This document shows, one piece after another, positions 43,503 to 54,115 of a stretch of DNA of 64,000 bases. The DNA is from Phymorhynchus buccinoides. Taxonomy: Eukaryota; Mollusca; Gastropoda; Neogastropoda; Raphitomidae. The notes beneath the pieces are model-generated. The model was not told where the DNA came from, did not search any database, and saw only the letters and a program-made list of their open reading frames with translations. The position numbers and the translations under genes were made by a program. Each line of letters begins with the position of its first letter. Positions within the stretch are counted from its first letter, which is position 1. Location: assembly GCA_017654935.2 (NCBI GenBank), contig CM065690.1, positions 14,990,777 to 15,054,776 of the forward strand, written 5' to 3'.

Positions 43503-43659
43503 AACAACATTAGCTCATGAGTATTCACACCTACACACATACACACACCACACACACACACACAAACCTACATGCACATCCACATACACTCTCAAATACA
43601 TATACACTGTCAAACACACACACACACACACACACACAGTTCTACAAAACACAACTCAC

Positions 43660-43752
43660 TGCAGACACTATTCTCGCAAACAGTTCCAGAAACGCAGTAT
43701 CCCTGGGCGCCACTACCGTCGCTGATGGTGCATGCCCCACCCACTGTCACGC
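43660..43752 (-). CDS. Array exon 4 (copy e): four-Cys module
   Basis: 93 nt, consensus protein, intact acceptor and donor. Flanked by (CA)n at 43615-43638 and a short (GT)n from 43838. Confidence 0.9.
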
Positions 43753-44470
43753 CTGACAAACATGCATTTGAAGGTAGAATTTTATTCAAAGCAAAATGCA
43801 CAGAGATCACAGAGAGAAAGAGAGAGAGAGACTCAGTGTGTGTGTGTAAGTGTGTGTGTGTATATGTGTGTGTATGCATATGCCCAGCCGAGTGAGCATG
43901 CATGTGTGTGTGCATATATGTGTTAAGGGGAGCTAGGTGGGTAACGGGTGTAGCTACGCTAGGCATGGGTATGTGCAAAATAACTTTTTTTTAACACAAT
44001 AAATATCATTTTAAATCACTAAAAAAAAAAGAAGCCAGCCATCCACTTTATCATTTGTCTGACCATTTCATGTGAGAACATGACTGTAACGTAATTTGCT
44101 CTTGATCGACATACAAAATGTATTCAGATTGACTGTCCATTTGAAGAATGTTTTTGGTCTTGAAACGACATTAGCTCATGAGTATTCACACCTACACACA
44201 CACACAGTGCACACACACACCTACATGCACATCCACACACACTCTCAAATGCATATACCGTCAAACAGACACACACACACACATCTACATGCACATCCAC
44301 ATACACACACTCTCAAATACATATACACTGTCATACACACGCGCACACGCGCACGCACACACACACATCTACATGCACATCCACATACACACTCTCAAAT
44401 ACATATACACTGTCAAACACAAACACACACACACACACACACACACAGAGTTCTACAAAACACAACTCAC

Positions 44471-44563
44471 TGCAGACACTATTCTCGCAAACAGTTCCAG
44501 AAACGCAGTATCCCTGGGCGCCACTACCGTCGCTGATGGTGCATGCCCCACCCACTGTCACGC
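44471..44563 (-). CDS. Array exon 3 (copy f): four-Cys module
   Basis: 93 nt, consensus protein, intact splice sites; the polypyrimidine side has 'ttattacaagc' in place of 'ttattcaaagc'. The preceding plus-strand part of this unit (44178-44440) contains three reiterations of 'acatctacatgcacatccac'. (CA)n at 44417-44446, (GT)n from 44650. Confidence 0.9.
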
Positions 44564-45118
44564 CTGACAAACATGCATTTGAAGGTAGAATTTTATTACA
44601 AGCAAAATGCAGAGAGAGAGATCACAGAGAGAAAGAGAGAGAGAGACTCAGTGTGTGTGTGTGTGCGTGTGTGTGTGCGTGTGTGTATAACGTGTGTGTG
44701 TGTGTGTGTGTGTGCGTGTGTGCATAAAGTGTGTGTGTGTGTGTATGCCCAGCTGAGTGAGCGTGCATGTATGTGTGCATATATGTGTTAAGGGGAGCTA
44801 GGTGGGTATGGGTGTAGCTACACTAGGCAAGGGTATGTGCAATCTCTTTTTTTTAACAAAACAAATATCATTTTAAATCACACAAAAAAGAAAAAAGCCA
44901 GCCATCCACTTTATCATTTGTCTGACCATTTCATGTGAGAACATGTAACGTAATTTGCTCTTGATCGACATGAGAAATGTATTCAGACTGACTGTTGATT
45001 TGAAGAGGAACAAATTGTCTTAAAACAACATTAGCTCATGAGTATTCATACCTACACACATACACACACACACATCTACATGCACATCCACATACACTAT
45101 CAAATACATATACACTGT

Positions 45119-45168
<50 letters not shown>

Positions 45169-45187
45169 TCTACAAAACACAACTCAC

Positions 45188-45280
45188 TGCAGACACTATT
45201 CTCGCAAACAGTTCCAGAAACGCAGTATCCCTGGGCGCCACTACCGTCGCTGATGGTGCATGCCCCACCCACTGTCACGC
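45188..45280 (-). CDS. Array exon 2 (copy g): four-Cys module
   Basis: 93 nt, consensus protein, intact splice sites. It has the longest pair of complementary tracts: (CA)n at 45123-45163 and (GT)n at 45368-45425. Confidence 0.9.
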
Positions 45281-45365
45281 CTGACAAACATGCATTTGAA
45301 GGTAGAATTTTATTGAAAGCAAAATGCAGAGAGAGAGATCACAGACAGAAAGAGAGAGAGAGGCT

Positions 45366-45425
<60 letters not shown>

Positions 45426-45996
45426 AAGTGTGTGTGTGTGTGTAAGTGTGTGTGTGTATGCATATGCCCAGCCGAGTGAGCGTGCATGTGTGTGTGCATA
45501 TATGTGTTAAGGGGAGCTAGGTGGGTATGGGTGTAGCTACACTAGGCATGGGTATGTGCAATATATATTATTTTTTTAGCACAATAAATATTTTAAATCA
45601 CTACAAACAAACAAAAAGCCAGCCATCCACTTTATCATTTGTCTGACCATTTCATGTGAGAACATGACTGTAACGTAATTTGCTCTTGATCGACATAAAA
45701 AAATGTATTCAGATTGACTGTCCATTTGAAGAAAAAAAATTGTCTTGAAACGACATTAGCTCATGAGTATTCACATACACACACACATCTACATGCACAT
45801 TCCACAAAACACACACTCTCTGCAGATACATTATAAACTGTCAAACACACACACACACACACACATCGCTGATGGTGCACATCCACTGCCACACTCTCAC
45901 ATGCATGAACATATACACTGTCAAACACAATGCAGAGACACACACACACACAAGACACACACACACACACAGTTCTACAAAATGCACGCTTCTCAC

Positions 45997-46089
45997 TGCA
46001 GACACTATTCTCGCAAACAGTTCCAGAAACGCAGTATCCCTGGGCGCCACTACCGTCGCTGATGGTGCATGCCCCACCCACTGTCACGC
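45997..46089 (-). CDS. Array exon 1 (copy h): four-Cys module at the array edge
   Basis: 93 nt, consensus protein; the donor is GTGAGA rather than GTGAGT and the downstream intron is rearranged ('aaatgcacgcttctcactgc'). (CA)n at 45941-45970 is present, but the (GT)n side is missing because a LINE 3' end begins at 46141. It is therefore the only array exon without complementary flanks. Confidence 0.85.
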
Positions 46090-46140
46090 CTGACAAACAT
46101 GCATTTGAAGGTAGAATTTTATTCAAAGCAAAATGCAATC

Positions 46141-46280
46141 AGATCTCACCGTCCAAGCCAACTCCATTGAGGCCTTCAAAAGACAGCTATTAATCAACCA
46201 ACATCAATAAACCGCCTCTGCGCAATCTCTCCCCGTCGCAGTTATGCCAGACTACTGGATTGTAGCGATGTATTTGAAAG
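46141..46280 (+). mobile_element. LINE 3' end, same family as 18259-18395
   Basis: 'accgtccaagccaactccat' through 'actactggattgtagcgatg' is about 95% identical to the copy near the FN3 exon, here without an expanded GAA tail. It forms the right boundary of the exon array. Confidence 0.75.
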
Positions 46281-46299
46281 AATGATAATAATGCTATCT

Positions 46300-46826
46300 G
46301 AAGATAAATAACTGTGACGTCATGTTTCTAATAGCAATGGTATATTCTTACACCTTTTTCTCTTGTGCGTTTACACTAAGCCTATGGGTTAATATACGCA
46401 AATGATATGTGAAGTTATGATTGTTTTATATCCCACTCTTGGCAGCCTTCTTTGGCTCTCTTGAAGATCAGTATATTACCTTTTTTTCTGATCGAGACCC
46501 AGTTGCGCCTAATAATTTAACTTATACAACAAAAACAAACAAACAACCTATCATTACACAATGGATTTTTGTTAAATGGGAAGGGGGAGGACGGGGGTGC
46601 ATTTAACACATGAATATATAGTCTGGTATGAACCAAATTGTTTGTCATGATTCCCAAGTCTACACGTCCACTAATATCGTACGACCATACGATTCGATTC
46701 GATCATGTGGTCCCGAAGAACAAATTTGATTTGCGCTTTGAGACCATGTGATTGAATCGTATCGTACATAAAAGTTGACACGTAGCAGGCCCTTATGCCC
46801 CCACCTCGCCCCCTCCCATTCCCCCA
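46300..46826. repeat. Interspersed repeats in intron
   Basis: 46310-46480 is the inverted counterpart of about 6410-6580. 46666-46797 has inverted ends ('acacgtccactaatatcgta' and 'atcgtacataaaagttgaca') and is related to 52934-53170. No exon is seen. Confidence 0.55.
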
Positions 46827-46943
46827 TCCCTAAAAAAAATGGGTGGACTGCACTAGCAGCGACAAGCACTCCGAGTGGGTACCAGCCCGAATTTCACAGA
46901 CAAGTCTTTATGACTAGAAAATACCAAAATACGAAAATAATAT
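46827..46943 (+). mobile_element. SINE 3' fragment
   Basis: 'gggtggactgcactagcagc' to 'ctttatgactagaaaatacc' matches the 3' half of the 2405-2815 SINE with more divergence. Confidence 0.6.
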
Positions 46944-47434
46944 GTAACCTCCTCCAACTGATGGCTAAGTTTAGGAGGATTTACATACCAGAGAGAGAGA
47001 GAGAGAGAGAGAGATAATAAAGAAGGAGCACAGTGGACATAACTCTCTTCTACTAACACTAGTAACAGACAGTTGATTTACTTCCCTTGGATTGCTTTAG
47101 GAAGTAATCATAAATGAAAGAAAACTATATTTAAGAAAACAGGTTCATAGTTCATGCCTTTTGTTAACACTCGTCACCGGCATAAACCAATTTAAAGTGT
47201 TTTACCCATTAGGCTTACATTGTTTTATGGTGGTATACTACTTGTAAGGTCTTTTCCTATCCCTAACCAAAATCAATGATAAGAATGTTTGCCTCTGTAA
47301 AAAGAAATAACTCGAAACAAACAGCTGTCCATGGGAAACTGAGAGCAGCCAGAATGAAGGGAATTGGTGTACCTGTGCTCACCGCACCGACGTTTAAAAT
47401 TTTCAGACAGGGGCAGTTGTGAGAGGAGGCCACC
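46944..47434. other. Intron with (GA)n at 46991-47014, nothing else recognised
   Basis: No exon or repeat family member identified. It leads into the gag-like remnant. Confidence 0.4.
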
Positions 47435-47836
47435 ATGGACTACTCTCATGCCCTGAGGAGCCTAGAGAGAGCCATCAGCATGAAAGATCCCAAGGCCCTT
47501 TCTGCTGATTTAGTGAGACACAAATATGTCGATGGTCTCGTCAATGTGGATCTTAGGAGGGACCTGTATGTTGGATGGTCCGACAAAAAAACAGAGACCG
47601 CTTTCTGGCAGGTCCGAGATGAAGCTCTGAGGTGGGAGAGAGAGCTTGAAGAAGACCATTAAGAAGATCAGCAGGAAACTTCCAGCCAACCTGCAGGATC
47701 AGGACCATTCATGAATCAGCTGTCTGCATTTGAGAAGAGCCTCAAATTGATGCAAAACTCTTCATATGTTGTTTGTAACAGAGCTGTAGGCGGGACAAGG
47801 AGACAAGGCAGAGGAAAGAAAAAGGGGCAAGAATAG
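47435..47836 (+). pseudogene. Retrotransposon gag-like remnant
   Basis: Encodes MDYSHALRSLERAISMKDPK, then FVDGL-like KYVDGLVNVDLRRDLYVGWS and AFWQVRDEALRWERELEEDH. After an in-frame TAA it continues EDQQETSSQPAGSGPFMNQL and ends GGTRRQGRGKKKGQE. 'Y-V-D-G-L-x-N-x-D-L-R-R-D-L' with a following 'A-R-D-E-A-L-R-W-E' pattern resembles the gag domain of LTR retrotransposons, and the basic tail resembles a nucleocapsid end. No protease or reverse transcriptase follows. Confidence 0.55.
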
Positions 47837-49586
47837 GTGAGCCCAGTCTAAGCCCAAAGAGGGATTCGAAGATGCAGCCTACTCAAGGTCATTCAGATTC
47901 TGAGGTTAAAGCTCAGTCTCCCGGCACCTTACGTGTTGAGGATGACATTGGTTGAGGTGGATGAGTGCTGCTGCCCATTTCACCAGACACTTGGACTGAG
48001 ACAAGACAGCCAACAAGATCTAACATGCAGGACGTCCCTGTGTTATCCAGAGCCGGCAGGAGTTCCGGCACTTGACAGTGCGGAGGGAGAGAGCGAGAGA
48101 GAGCTTGGGTGAATGCGTGCTAATTTTAGCATATGTTGAAAGGGTAGAAAGGGGGGTAAGGTGGTTTTGCAGGGTTGTAGAGGAGGGGAAGGAACTAATA
48201 GAGGTCTCTTTCTCTCCAATTAACCACAGGGCCACATGGAATGCTTTATTTGTTGTTTATTTCAAGCTCAGCAGAACACACAGCCCAACAAGGATGATCG
48301 CTCCCCATAGGAGGATGTACAGGTAGTAATCGAGATAGCAGGTCAGAGAGACTGATTTTGCTTAGGGTTACAACTTATATGTAGCCTACCCAACAAAGAC
48401 TTATAATGACCTGATTATCTATTGGTCAATTCTCCAACACATCTAAACTTTAACACTTTATAGACAAAATTAAGCTACCATTTCCGTCTATTTCCTGATC
48501 AACAACATAAAGAGTAACATTCCAAAGTATATTCAATGATTATTTTCTGCAATTAAGATAATTTAATAAATAACATTAACCATCAAGCCAAACTTCCTGT
48601 TTTTCTGATTGGTTGATCAGAAAAAAGGATCTACTTCCTTATGTTTCTAATTGGTCGAAATTTACATATTACCACCTGAAATTGAATAACCACCTATTCC
48701 TTAGTCATTCATCCCAACCAGGGTTAGGCCTATGGTGTACTTTTCGTGTCAAAAATGAACGAAAAGTTCACATTATAACACATACATCTAATATTGTTGT
48801 TGTTTTTAAAAAACTAAACTTTGTTTTTTATGTACTTCTATTATACATTTGCTTGTGATATTATTCATATTATTCGTTTTATTTGTTTTATGCATATTGT
48901 CATGCTGGTTTTACTTTTAGCTCTCTCTCTCTGTGTGTGCCGGCCGGTGTGTGGTGTGGTGTGTGTGTGTGTGTGTGCGCGTGAGCGCGCGCGCGCGCGT
49001 GCGGGTGTGGATGTGTGTGCGTGTGTCGGTGTGTTGTACTTCATGTGTTTATCTTGCATTGTTATTTAATACTATATTTATTTATTTATTCATTTATATA
49101 AATAAAAATGTGCAGAAAGTTTGCTTTGGGATGAGTGTGTGTAAATGATATGTTTCTTATTATGTTTATGTTTTTTGTGCATGTCAGACAGAGATTTTCT
49201 TTATCTTTTTAAAGACAAATATATTGATTTATTTGATTGACTGATACAGTTAGCACCTGGGTTCTTTCCTGAAAGCACACAAACATCCATGCATGTATAT
49301 ACAATCATGCATGTTGTGCATGAAGGCATGCACATATACATGACGGTGTGCACAAACGTATTACATACAAGTATAATTGTATGCATACAGACACAATGTG
49401 CGCGCACACACACACACACACACAGATGCAATCCACAAACACAAGCACATATGTGCACCCATTGACACCCGACAAACACAACACACAACACACACACACA
49501 CACACACACATGCGCATATGCACATTGTAAACTGCCTTAAAACACAGACAAGGAATTTTTACAAGTCTACAGATAAGTCACCCGCA
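47837..49586. other. Intron with GT and CA microsatellites, nothing else recognised
   Basis: (GT)n with GC-rich alternation at 48935-49035 and CA tracts at 49405-49510. 47837-48930 is unique-looking with no exon-like island. Confidence 0.45.
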
Positions 49587-49680
49587 AAATTGGGTGGCGC
49601 GCCTCGGGATGCGACGCGCTCTCCAAGTGGGAGGCAAACCCAAATTTCCACAGACGCCTCTGTGACTATAAATTACCTGT
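49587..49680 (+). mobile_element. SINE 3' fragment
   Basis: 'attgggtggcgcgcctcggg' to 'cctctgtgactataaattac', matching the end of the 2405-2815 SINE. Confidence 0.65.
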
Positions 49681-51403
49681 AAACCGAACCTCTAGTACTC
49701 ACTACAAATCTATATCTGTCAATATGTAACACCTGGAAACAGCACGACCCACGAAAGCAAGGATTGTACTTATACCAGCTAGAGTTCTGAATGTTTATGC
49801 ATGTTTGATAATAGTGAAGAGTACAACAGAATATAGTATCAAGATATCCGTAAACTTGTATGACTCTGTCTATCTTGTTTAACCTGTCTCATGCCGATGC
49901 CACTTTATGAGGCCCTGAGAATTGTCTTCCACTGTACAAAATGTGCATGGACTCCAAGCTCTATTTTCAGGACCTCAATGTATCAGGCAAAAGAGACATA
50001 TAATTTCAACGCAATGCCAAGCATATGAGAGTGTGTGGTGTGTGTGTGGTGTTGTGTGTGTGTGTGTGTTGTGAGTGTGTGACGTGTGCGTGCGTTTGTA
50101 ATATGTTATGTGAAGTGAGTGAGGCATGTGTGGGTGTGTGTGTGTGTGGTGTGTGTGGTGTGTTGTTTGTGCATTTTTATATGTGTGCATAAATGCAATG
50201 AAAATGATATAGTTTCGATGCTGAAACACGAATTCAGTGAAATTCTGGTAAACTAAAGTTAAGCAGTACTACAGATGATTTACTCATTCATGTAACTGAC
50301 TCAAATGAATCAATTGAAAACATTACTGGTAATAGAAAAAACATTAATAGCAATATTTGCTACAACACAATGTTGAAATATGTCAGTCATAATAATACTA
50401 ATGAGGAAAATGTATATAGCACCCATCCTACTACATTATAGTATGTAGGTTACAGGGCGCTTTACACAAAATTGAAATGGAATAAAAACATGAAACAAAA
50501 ATCCAATAACATGAGCAGACAAAACAATAACGGTCAGACTTCGTTTGGCCGGTAAAAATGCACATAAGCATTGTCACACAATTCACAAGCATGAAATAAC
50601 CAGCATAGTATTCACAACAACATACTCACAAAAACACAACACACACACACACCAGCACACGCACACAGATTCACACAGACACACACATAAACACACACAT
50701 GACATACATACATCACACACACGCACACGCACACGCACACACAAACACACCATGAGTACATACACTCATATAGGGGTGTACATGAACGCATCACACGCAC
50801 ACACACACAACACAAACATTTTAAAATCTGCTATTGCCTTCTCATTGAAAACAACCAACATTGCAAAATATTAACTATGCATAATTAATAGAAACACATG
50901 AATTAAGAAAGAGAAACCGTGCAAGTCAGGGGGATTGCAAAGCAGGGTTGCACACTTTACCAAGGTACACAGTAAACAGTAATTGAAAATAACCACACAA
51001 AAAGGTTAAAACAACATTCCTATACACTCTTATACACTTTATCATGCAACAGTTTAAATCACAATTCTTCCTACTAAAACAAGTGCACAAGAAATTTAGG
51101 TAGGATTCTGTAAAAAAAAAAAAAAGAACGAAGAAGAAACAGTGGTGTACGTGGAAAAAGTTTTAATTTAAAAAATCTAAACAAAAAAAAGTTAAAACCA
51201 GAAAAAAATGGCACATGCTGTTAGTGTTATTCACTTCTAAAGAAATCACAACATTAAAATCACAACTGTTATCTTACAAAAACACACAAAGACAACAAAT
51301 GTTAAACAAAACAGTATGATTGTAATCCAAATAGAACAGCTATAACATGTGCTCGCAGTGGGGAAATTAAATGAGGATGTCACTACTTGGAAAAGTCATG
51401 GGG
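49681..51403. other. Intron with GT/CA tracts
   Basis: GT-rich at 50030-50165 and CA-rich at 50635-50815. An 'atatagcacccatcc ... agggcgctttaca' motif of the 'atagcgc' family is at 50413-50466. No coding signal. Confidence 0.45.
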
Positions 51404-51833
51404 TAAAGGTAAAGATGTGCCACCCCACATAATTTCTGACTTTTCTCGGTCAATTCCATTTTCTCGTTTTTGCCTTTCTTAACAAACATAAAGCTGTATT
51501 TTAGGAACATCTTTAGCTAATAACCTTTTCGGAATACTAACCCTAGCCCTAACCCCTAGCCCAAACCCCAACCCTACCCCCACTATGTACTGCAGTACAC
51601 AGCGCATTTGTCACAGTCGTGGTTCCGTTGCGTTTTTTCCGTCTTATAGGGTGGGGGGTAAAGGTAGGCTTAGGGCTAGGGCTAGGGACAGGGTTAGTAT
51701 TCCCAAAAGGTTATTAGCCAAAAAATTTCCTAAAATGCAGCTTTATGTATGGTCAGTCACTGCAATCAAAAAAACGTAAAAACATAATTAACCGAGAAAT
51801 GTAAGGGGGGGGGGGGGGATGGGGCGGCACATC
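51404..51833. repeat. Foldback with telomere-like repeats, second copy
   Basis: The same arms as 36299-36708 in the same order: 'aaagatgtgccacccc', 'actaaccctagccctaaccc', central 'gtactgcagtac', then 'agggctagggctaggg'. The right arm carries a G-rich run at 51806-51818. Confidence 0.75.
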
Positions 51834-51868
51834 AAAATGCAAAACGAACAGAAATGGGGTAAAAAAAA

Positions 51869-52115
51869 CAGAACACTGTGTTATACACTTGGACCACAGA
51901 ACAGTTAAAACTATAACTAAAATCAAGCAAATGCTAACGAAAATAATGTTGTTAAAACAGAATAGTGTGTTACACACTTGGATCACACAACGGTTAAAAT
52001 TAGAACTAAAATCAATCAAATGCCTACGACAATAGCTTTGTTAAAACGGAACACTGTGTTATACACTTCACTAGGATCACACCGCAGTTAAAATTCTAAC
52101 CAAAATGGCTTTTCT
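51869..52115. repeat. Three-copy tandem repeat (~90-bp unit)
   Basis: Units start 'acagaacactgtgttataca', 'acagaatagtgtgttacaca' and 'acggaacactgtgttataca', each followed by 'gatcacac...gttaaaa'. No coding potential. Confidence 0.75.
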
Positions 52116-52186
52116 TTTCTCAAGGAAAAGGACGTTTACAAGGAATGTTCTGGTTACAAAAAAAGAATTTGAGGGATGAATATTAG

Positions 52187-52353
52187 TTACAGTGGAACCT
52201 CCCTTAAATAAGACCTCCCATTATAAAGCTCCCTCCCACATAAGACCTACATTTCAGAGACATTGCCCTTCTTTGTAAGGTATTAAAATTACCTCCCTTA
52301 TAAGACCTAATTTTCGATGATTTTTTAAGGTCTTAAAGGGAGGTTCCACTGTA
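52187..52353. mobile_element. Tigger/pogo-like MITE
   Basis: Ends TACAGTGGAACCTCCC and 'gggaggttccactgta'; same family as 1591-1775. It lies about 67 bp from the donor of exon 52542-52420. Confidence 0.8.
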
Positions 52354-52419
52354 AATCAAGCTGGGGGGGGTCAGTAAATTGCGAAGGGTGGGTGAAGTAC
52401 GTTGATGCGATCTACTCAC

Positions 52420-52542
52420 GAAGCTGACAAGAGGTGGAATTTTGCTCAAAGTGCGTGACCTCGCACAGACACACATCTCCGTTGCAGGTCGAACTGGATA
52501 CGGTGCAATTGTCGTTGCTGCTGCAGCTGCCTCCAATGTCCA
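52420..52542 (-). CDS. Exon: EGF/EB-like six-Cys module 1 (most 5' exon in window)
   Basis: 123-nt phase 1-1 exon with acceptor TATGCAAAATAG (weak pyrimidine tract) and donor GTGAGT. It encodes DIGGSCSSNDNCTVSSSTCN, then GDVCLCEVTHFEQNSTSCQL. Spacing is C-x5-C-x6-C-x4-C-x1-C-x11-C, nearly the same as exon 23061-22921. The C-L-C with G-G-S-C start fits EGF-like/EB modules. The array exons follow in frame (Arg codon across the junction). Confidence 0.8.
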
Positions 52543-52594
52543 CTATTTTGCATAATAGGGGGAAGGTGCATGAAAGATTGACCAATGAAGTAGA

Positions 52595-52728
52595 TGAAAG
52601 ACTCCCCCCCACGTCACGTGTCACGTTCCCATTTATGCTAGGAAGATTTCTTAAGATTTTTACCAGCTATAAGAGGGAAAACAACACGTGAAAACCGTGA
52701 TTTTGACAAATGACGTGGTGGGTCTTTA
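52595..52728. mobile_element. MITE with TTAAAGACCCACCACG ends, second copy
   Basis: The right end 'gacgtggtgggtctttaa' is intact; the left end is eroded to 'gactcccccccacgtcacg'. The interior 'ttcttaagatttttaccagc' matches 35651-35780. It lies in the intron just upstream of exon 52542-52420. Confidence 0.6.
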
Positions 52729-52794
52729 AAAACTAGAGGAAATACATTTGTAGCTTGAGAAAAGGTTATAGATGGTGAAGTGGTAGCGAGTAGT

Positions 52795-52824
<30 letters not shown>
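52795..52824 (+). repeat. Homopolymer run of 30 G
   Basis: Uninterrupted G30 on the plus strand (C30 in the transcript of the host gene). The length may be an assembly estimate. Confidence 0.8.
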
Positions 52825-52825
<1 letters not shown>

Positions 52826-52933
52826 ATGATTGACTTCTACGGAAGTTTCTTAAAAAATAAACAAAATGCTTATTTTTACTATTTTTACTCGCATCTCACT
52901 TGGATTGTCCTTAATCAGCTCTAAATTGCCATC

Positions 52934-53170
52934 CACACGTCCACTGAAATCGCCACGACTGTACGTACGCTATGATTCCATCACGTGATCTCGAAGCGCG
53001 AATCACATTTCGAGGGGTAATTGCCTAAACGTGTTATCACCCTTCTTTATTCCCCTTGTGATAACACGTTTAGGCAATTACCCCTTGATTAATTTTGTTC
53101 TTGGGAGACCATGTGATCGAATCGTATCGTACAATCGGTGCGATTTTAGCTGACGTGTTGCTGGCCCTTA
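52934..53170. mobile_element. Palindromic element related to 46666-46797, with an inner hairpin insertion
   Basis: The outer ends are 'cacacgtccactgaaatcg' and 'gcgattttagctgacgtgt'. Inner arms with 'atgattccatcacgtgatct' and 'agaccatgtgatcgaatcgt' follow. The centre is occupied by the perfect hairpin at 53015-53084, absent from the relative at 46666-46797. Confidence 0.6.
53015..53084. repeat. Perfect ~27-bp-stem hairpin
   Basis: 'ggggtaattgcctaaacgtg' plus 'ttatcac' on the left is exactly complementary to the right side, with a 16-nt pyrimidine-rich loop. It looks like a very small MITE inserted into a larger palindrome. Confidence 0.85.
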
Positions 53171-54115
53171 ACACTCATACCAATATGCACGCGCACACGT
53201 ACATAATACACACGCACGCATACAGAGAAATGATTACCACAACACACTATGGCCGTATACACACATAGGCGGATATCCCATGCTGAAACCCGTTCGCAGT
53301 CCATAAACAAGTTAAACAAAGAAGGGAAAATTTTTTGCGCACGTGTCCGAATTTCCCCAGTGTGCGTAAACTTTCATCCTTCTTTCTTACACTTAATTTA
53401 GGGGGCTCCGTGTGGAACTTTACGCGTCTAATGTGAACCCCGGCCTTAATTTCCACTTTTCTGAATGAAATGCAAATCAACAAAACAATGCACACGCACA
53501 ATCACTCTTCCTAATAATGTCATTATAAAGCCCCAGATGCACACTCAGATGAAAACATAGGGCTGCATAATTATATCCACATGAAATTACAAGCATTTAT
53601 ACTCGTGTGGAAAACAAAATCAAGGAGCAGTTTCACACGAAATATTCCACAATTTTTGCTCACCTGCTTCATTAGGAACCGTCCACAGCACAACCTGCAA
53701 CAAATTCCATTTTTCAAAAGAAGATCAAACTTCAATGTCAAGGTCAGCACAGTCATGAATATTGAAAGGAGCCTTCCTTTTCATGATGTCTACCCCTCTA
53801 CTAAATTTGATTAAAAATCCGTCCAATAGTTTTTTGAGAAAACTGACTTACAGACAGACAGACACACACAAAGAGACACGGTCCCGATTACATTATAGTT
53901 CCCACTCAGGAACTAATCAGAGTTACTCTGTTGCCTGTCCGTCTTGTAGAAAACATGTTGTTTTTAGCTTCAGTATATTGGAAAGCAATGTCTTTGGTGA
54001 ATGGTAAGTGTGTGTGTGTGTGTGTATGTGTGTGGGTGGTGGTTGGGGTGTAATAATTTGACATTGATTCCCTTTTCTGTTATCCGTCAGTGATTTACCT
54101 CCCTTTTACGTTCCT
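53171..54115. other. Intron or upstream DNA, nothing recognised
   Basis: Short CA tracts near 53195 and 53860 and a (GT)n tract at 54007-54034. No exon of the host gene was found upstream of 52542 in this stretch. Confidence 0.4.

Larger units (their letters stand above)
39600..46140. repeat. Tandem array of eight ~0.7-kb units, each with one four-Cys exon
   Basis: The unit on the plus strand is: 'acattagctcatgagtattc', (CA)n with 'acatctacatgcacatccac', exon complement, 'gaaggtagaattttattcaa', a GA-rich run, (GT)n, 'agctgagtgagcgtgcatgt', 'ggtgtagctacactaggcaa', then about 200 bp of unique sequence. Exon-to-exon spacings are 671, 765, 727, 1639 (with the insertion at 42514-43502), 811, 717 and 809 bp. 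Introns are as similar as exons, pointing to recent unequal exchange. The right-most unit is the most rearranged and ends in a LINE tail. Confidence 0.95.
186..52542 (-). other. Multi-exon gene model: Cys-rich modules followed by five FN3 domains (partial at both ends)
   Basis: Composite model for the single host gene. All exons are on the minus strand with AG acceptors and GT donors, and they join in frame: phase 1 throughout, except for phase-0 introns inside two FN3 domains. Transcript order is EGF/EB-like exon, eight tandem four-Cys exons, one damaged four-Cys exon, four more four-Cys exons, EGF/EB-like exon, then five FN3 domains. Phase 1-1 modules are the classic form of exon-shuffled extracellular proteins. 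I infer a secreted or single-pass surface protein of the adhesion/receptor type. No signal peptide, membrane helix or catalytic domain is visible, so both termini are outside the window. I do not recognise a named orthologue. An RNA-seq alignment would decide which array exons are used. Confidence 0.8.

Noticed and set aside
39923..46193. Plus-strand frames of 60-167 codons in the array
   Set aside because: They are antisense to the four-Cys exons and consist mostly of Cys-Val or His-Thr microsatellite translation. Splice sites and module similarity are on the minus strand.
48072..48326. 84-codon plus-strand frame with a few charged motifs
   Set aside because: No recognisable domain, and its opposite strand is equally open.
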